Origin: Halospeciosus flavus | GTDB taxonomy: Archaea > Halobacteriota > Halobacteria > Halobacteriales > Halobacteriaceae | Reading direction: 5' to 3' | Length of the DNA: 64,000 bases | Assembly: GCF_029814175.1 (NCBI RefSeq) | Contig: NZ_CP122313.1 | Span: forward strand, 229,293-293,292 | Shown here: one piece after another, positions 63,526 through 64,000 of the stretch | Position numbering within the stretch: the first letter of the stretch is position 1 | Layout of the letters: every line of letters starts with the position of its first letter | Notes under the pieces: generated by a model | What the model saw: only the letters and a program-made list of their open reading frames with translations | What the model was told of the DNA's origin: nothing | The model's database searches: none | Made by a program: the position numbers and the translations under genes

Positions 63526-64000
63526 GTCGCTGTCGGGCGTTCCAGTTCTCGGTACGCTTGTCGACGTCGTTCGGTCGTCGTTTCGGCGAAAGCTTGCAAC
63601 GGCGTTGCTCCTCGTGTTCCTGGTCATCAGTATCGGCACAGTCGGCCTGTATGTACAGGTGGGCGGACTGCTCGAGGAGAACGTCGAGCAGTCGATGACG
63701 GCGGCCGCCGAGACCGAAGCAAACGAATTGAGCGAGTGGAATGAGCGGAATCGACTCGTTGTCCGCCTGCTCTCCGAGCATCCCGTGTACGAAGATGGAG
63801 ACCGAGCCAACGTTCGAGCGTATCTACAGACCCAGCAAGAAGAACGACCAGACGCGGCGATCATCCGCGCCTACGTGATTGACCGGCGGAACCAGACCGT
63901 CGCGACGAGTACCAATCCCACGATGGAGAGGCGGACGGTCGGAAACCCGCTCAGCTGGAGTGAACGGTTCTCCTTCAGGGATTTCGATGACGTCCAGGTG
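63518..64000 (+). CDS. CosT-like transducer (methyl-accepting chemotaxis protein), 3' end outside the window
   Basis: ATG 63518 overlaps the CosB-like stop by 8 nt. About 161 residues are visible: a positive N-terminus (SSFRRKLATALLLVFLVISIGTVGLYVQVG) with one transmembrane helix, then an extracytoplasmic helical start of a Cache-type domain (MTAAAETEANELSEWNERN). The signalling domain is beyond the window. Position after a CosB-like gene supports a CosT role in chemotaxis to osmolytes. A sensor kinase is the alternative. Confidence 0.7.
   Translation, partial: MRRSLSGVPVLGTLVDVVRSSFRRKLATALLLVFLVISIGTVGLYVQVGGLLEENVEQSMTAAAETEANELSEWNERNRLVVRLLSEHPVYEDGDRANVRAYLQTQQEERPDAAIIRAYVIDRRNQTVATSTNPTMERRTVGNPLSWSERFSFRDFDDVQV

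Noticed and set aside
1..64000. rRNA or tRNA genes
   Set aside because: No cloverleaf or rRNA-like stretch was recognised, including beside the integrase where an att-tRNA might be expected.

Overview
The window is haloarchaeal DNA (class Halobacteria) and probably part of a megaplasmid or a large genomic island. The evidence is a strongly acidic proteome, Tat-type twin-arginine lipoproteins, many ATGA-coupled genes with very short leaders, insertion sequences of the ISH8 and IS5/ISH1 types, a ParA partition gene beside iterated palindromes, a tyrosine recombinase, and several small families known mainly from haloarchaea. Base composition is mosaic: about 1-32 kb is visibly less GC-rich than about 33-60 kb.

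Region 1 (1-26.1 kb) is a DNA-modification and defence island. A rightward operon holds an Ig-like/helical protein (5' end outside the window), a coiled-coil protein split by an ISH8-type insertion, two tandem giant SF2 helicases of about 1,820-1,840 residues with central zinc ribbons and a C-terminal MZB/DUF1998-like cysteine cluster, and a phospholipase-D-type nuclease. A leftward operon, queD-queE-folE-queC, encodes the path from GTP to preQ0. Divergent from it are a long DpdA-like transglycosylase, a second compact TGT-like enzyme, a DpdG-like protein and an AAA-type ATPase. Together these look like a haloarchaeal 7-deazaguanine DNA-modification (Dpd) system coupled to DISARM/Dpd-type helicase-nuclease genes. 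This is the most notable content of the window.

Region 2 (26.1-35 kb) is accessory DNA. It has winged-helix regulators, an RNase HII-like protein, a Tat lipoprotein, a zinc-ribbon protein, several perfect hairpins, a ParA gene with an acidic partner, about 480 bp of CTGTWACAG palindromes, and a frameshifted integrase. Region 3 (35-38.4 kb) has a ferritin-like protein, a decayed RND/MMPL transporter, a small haloarchaeal protein and a HAD hydrolase.

Region 4 (38.4-61.3 kb) is a large thiol and sulfane-sulfur island: thioredoxin/thioredoxin reductase, two more thioredoxins, a cysteine-desulfurase-like aminotransferase, CcdA- and DsbA-like redox proteins, three rhodanese/metallo-beta-lactamase fusions, a free rhodanese, two TauE/SafE exporters, split YeeE/YedE permeases, TusA, DsrE-family carriers, DUF302 and DUF2270 proteins, and regulators. 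Region 5 (61.3-64 kb) has an IS5-type element inserted just in front of a CosB-like osmolyte-binding lipoprotein and the start of its CosT-like transducer.

At least a dozen conserved genes carry one-base frameshifts, many at or near short homopolymer runs. This suggests uncorrected sequencing indels as much as real gene decay, so pseudogene calls here mean 'frame disrupted in this sequence'.
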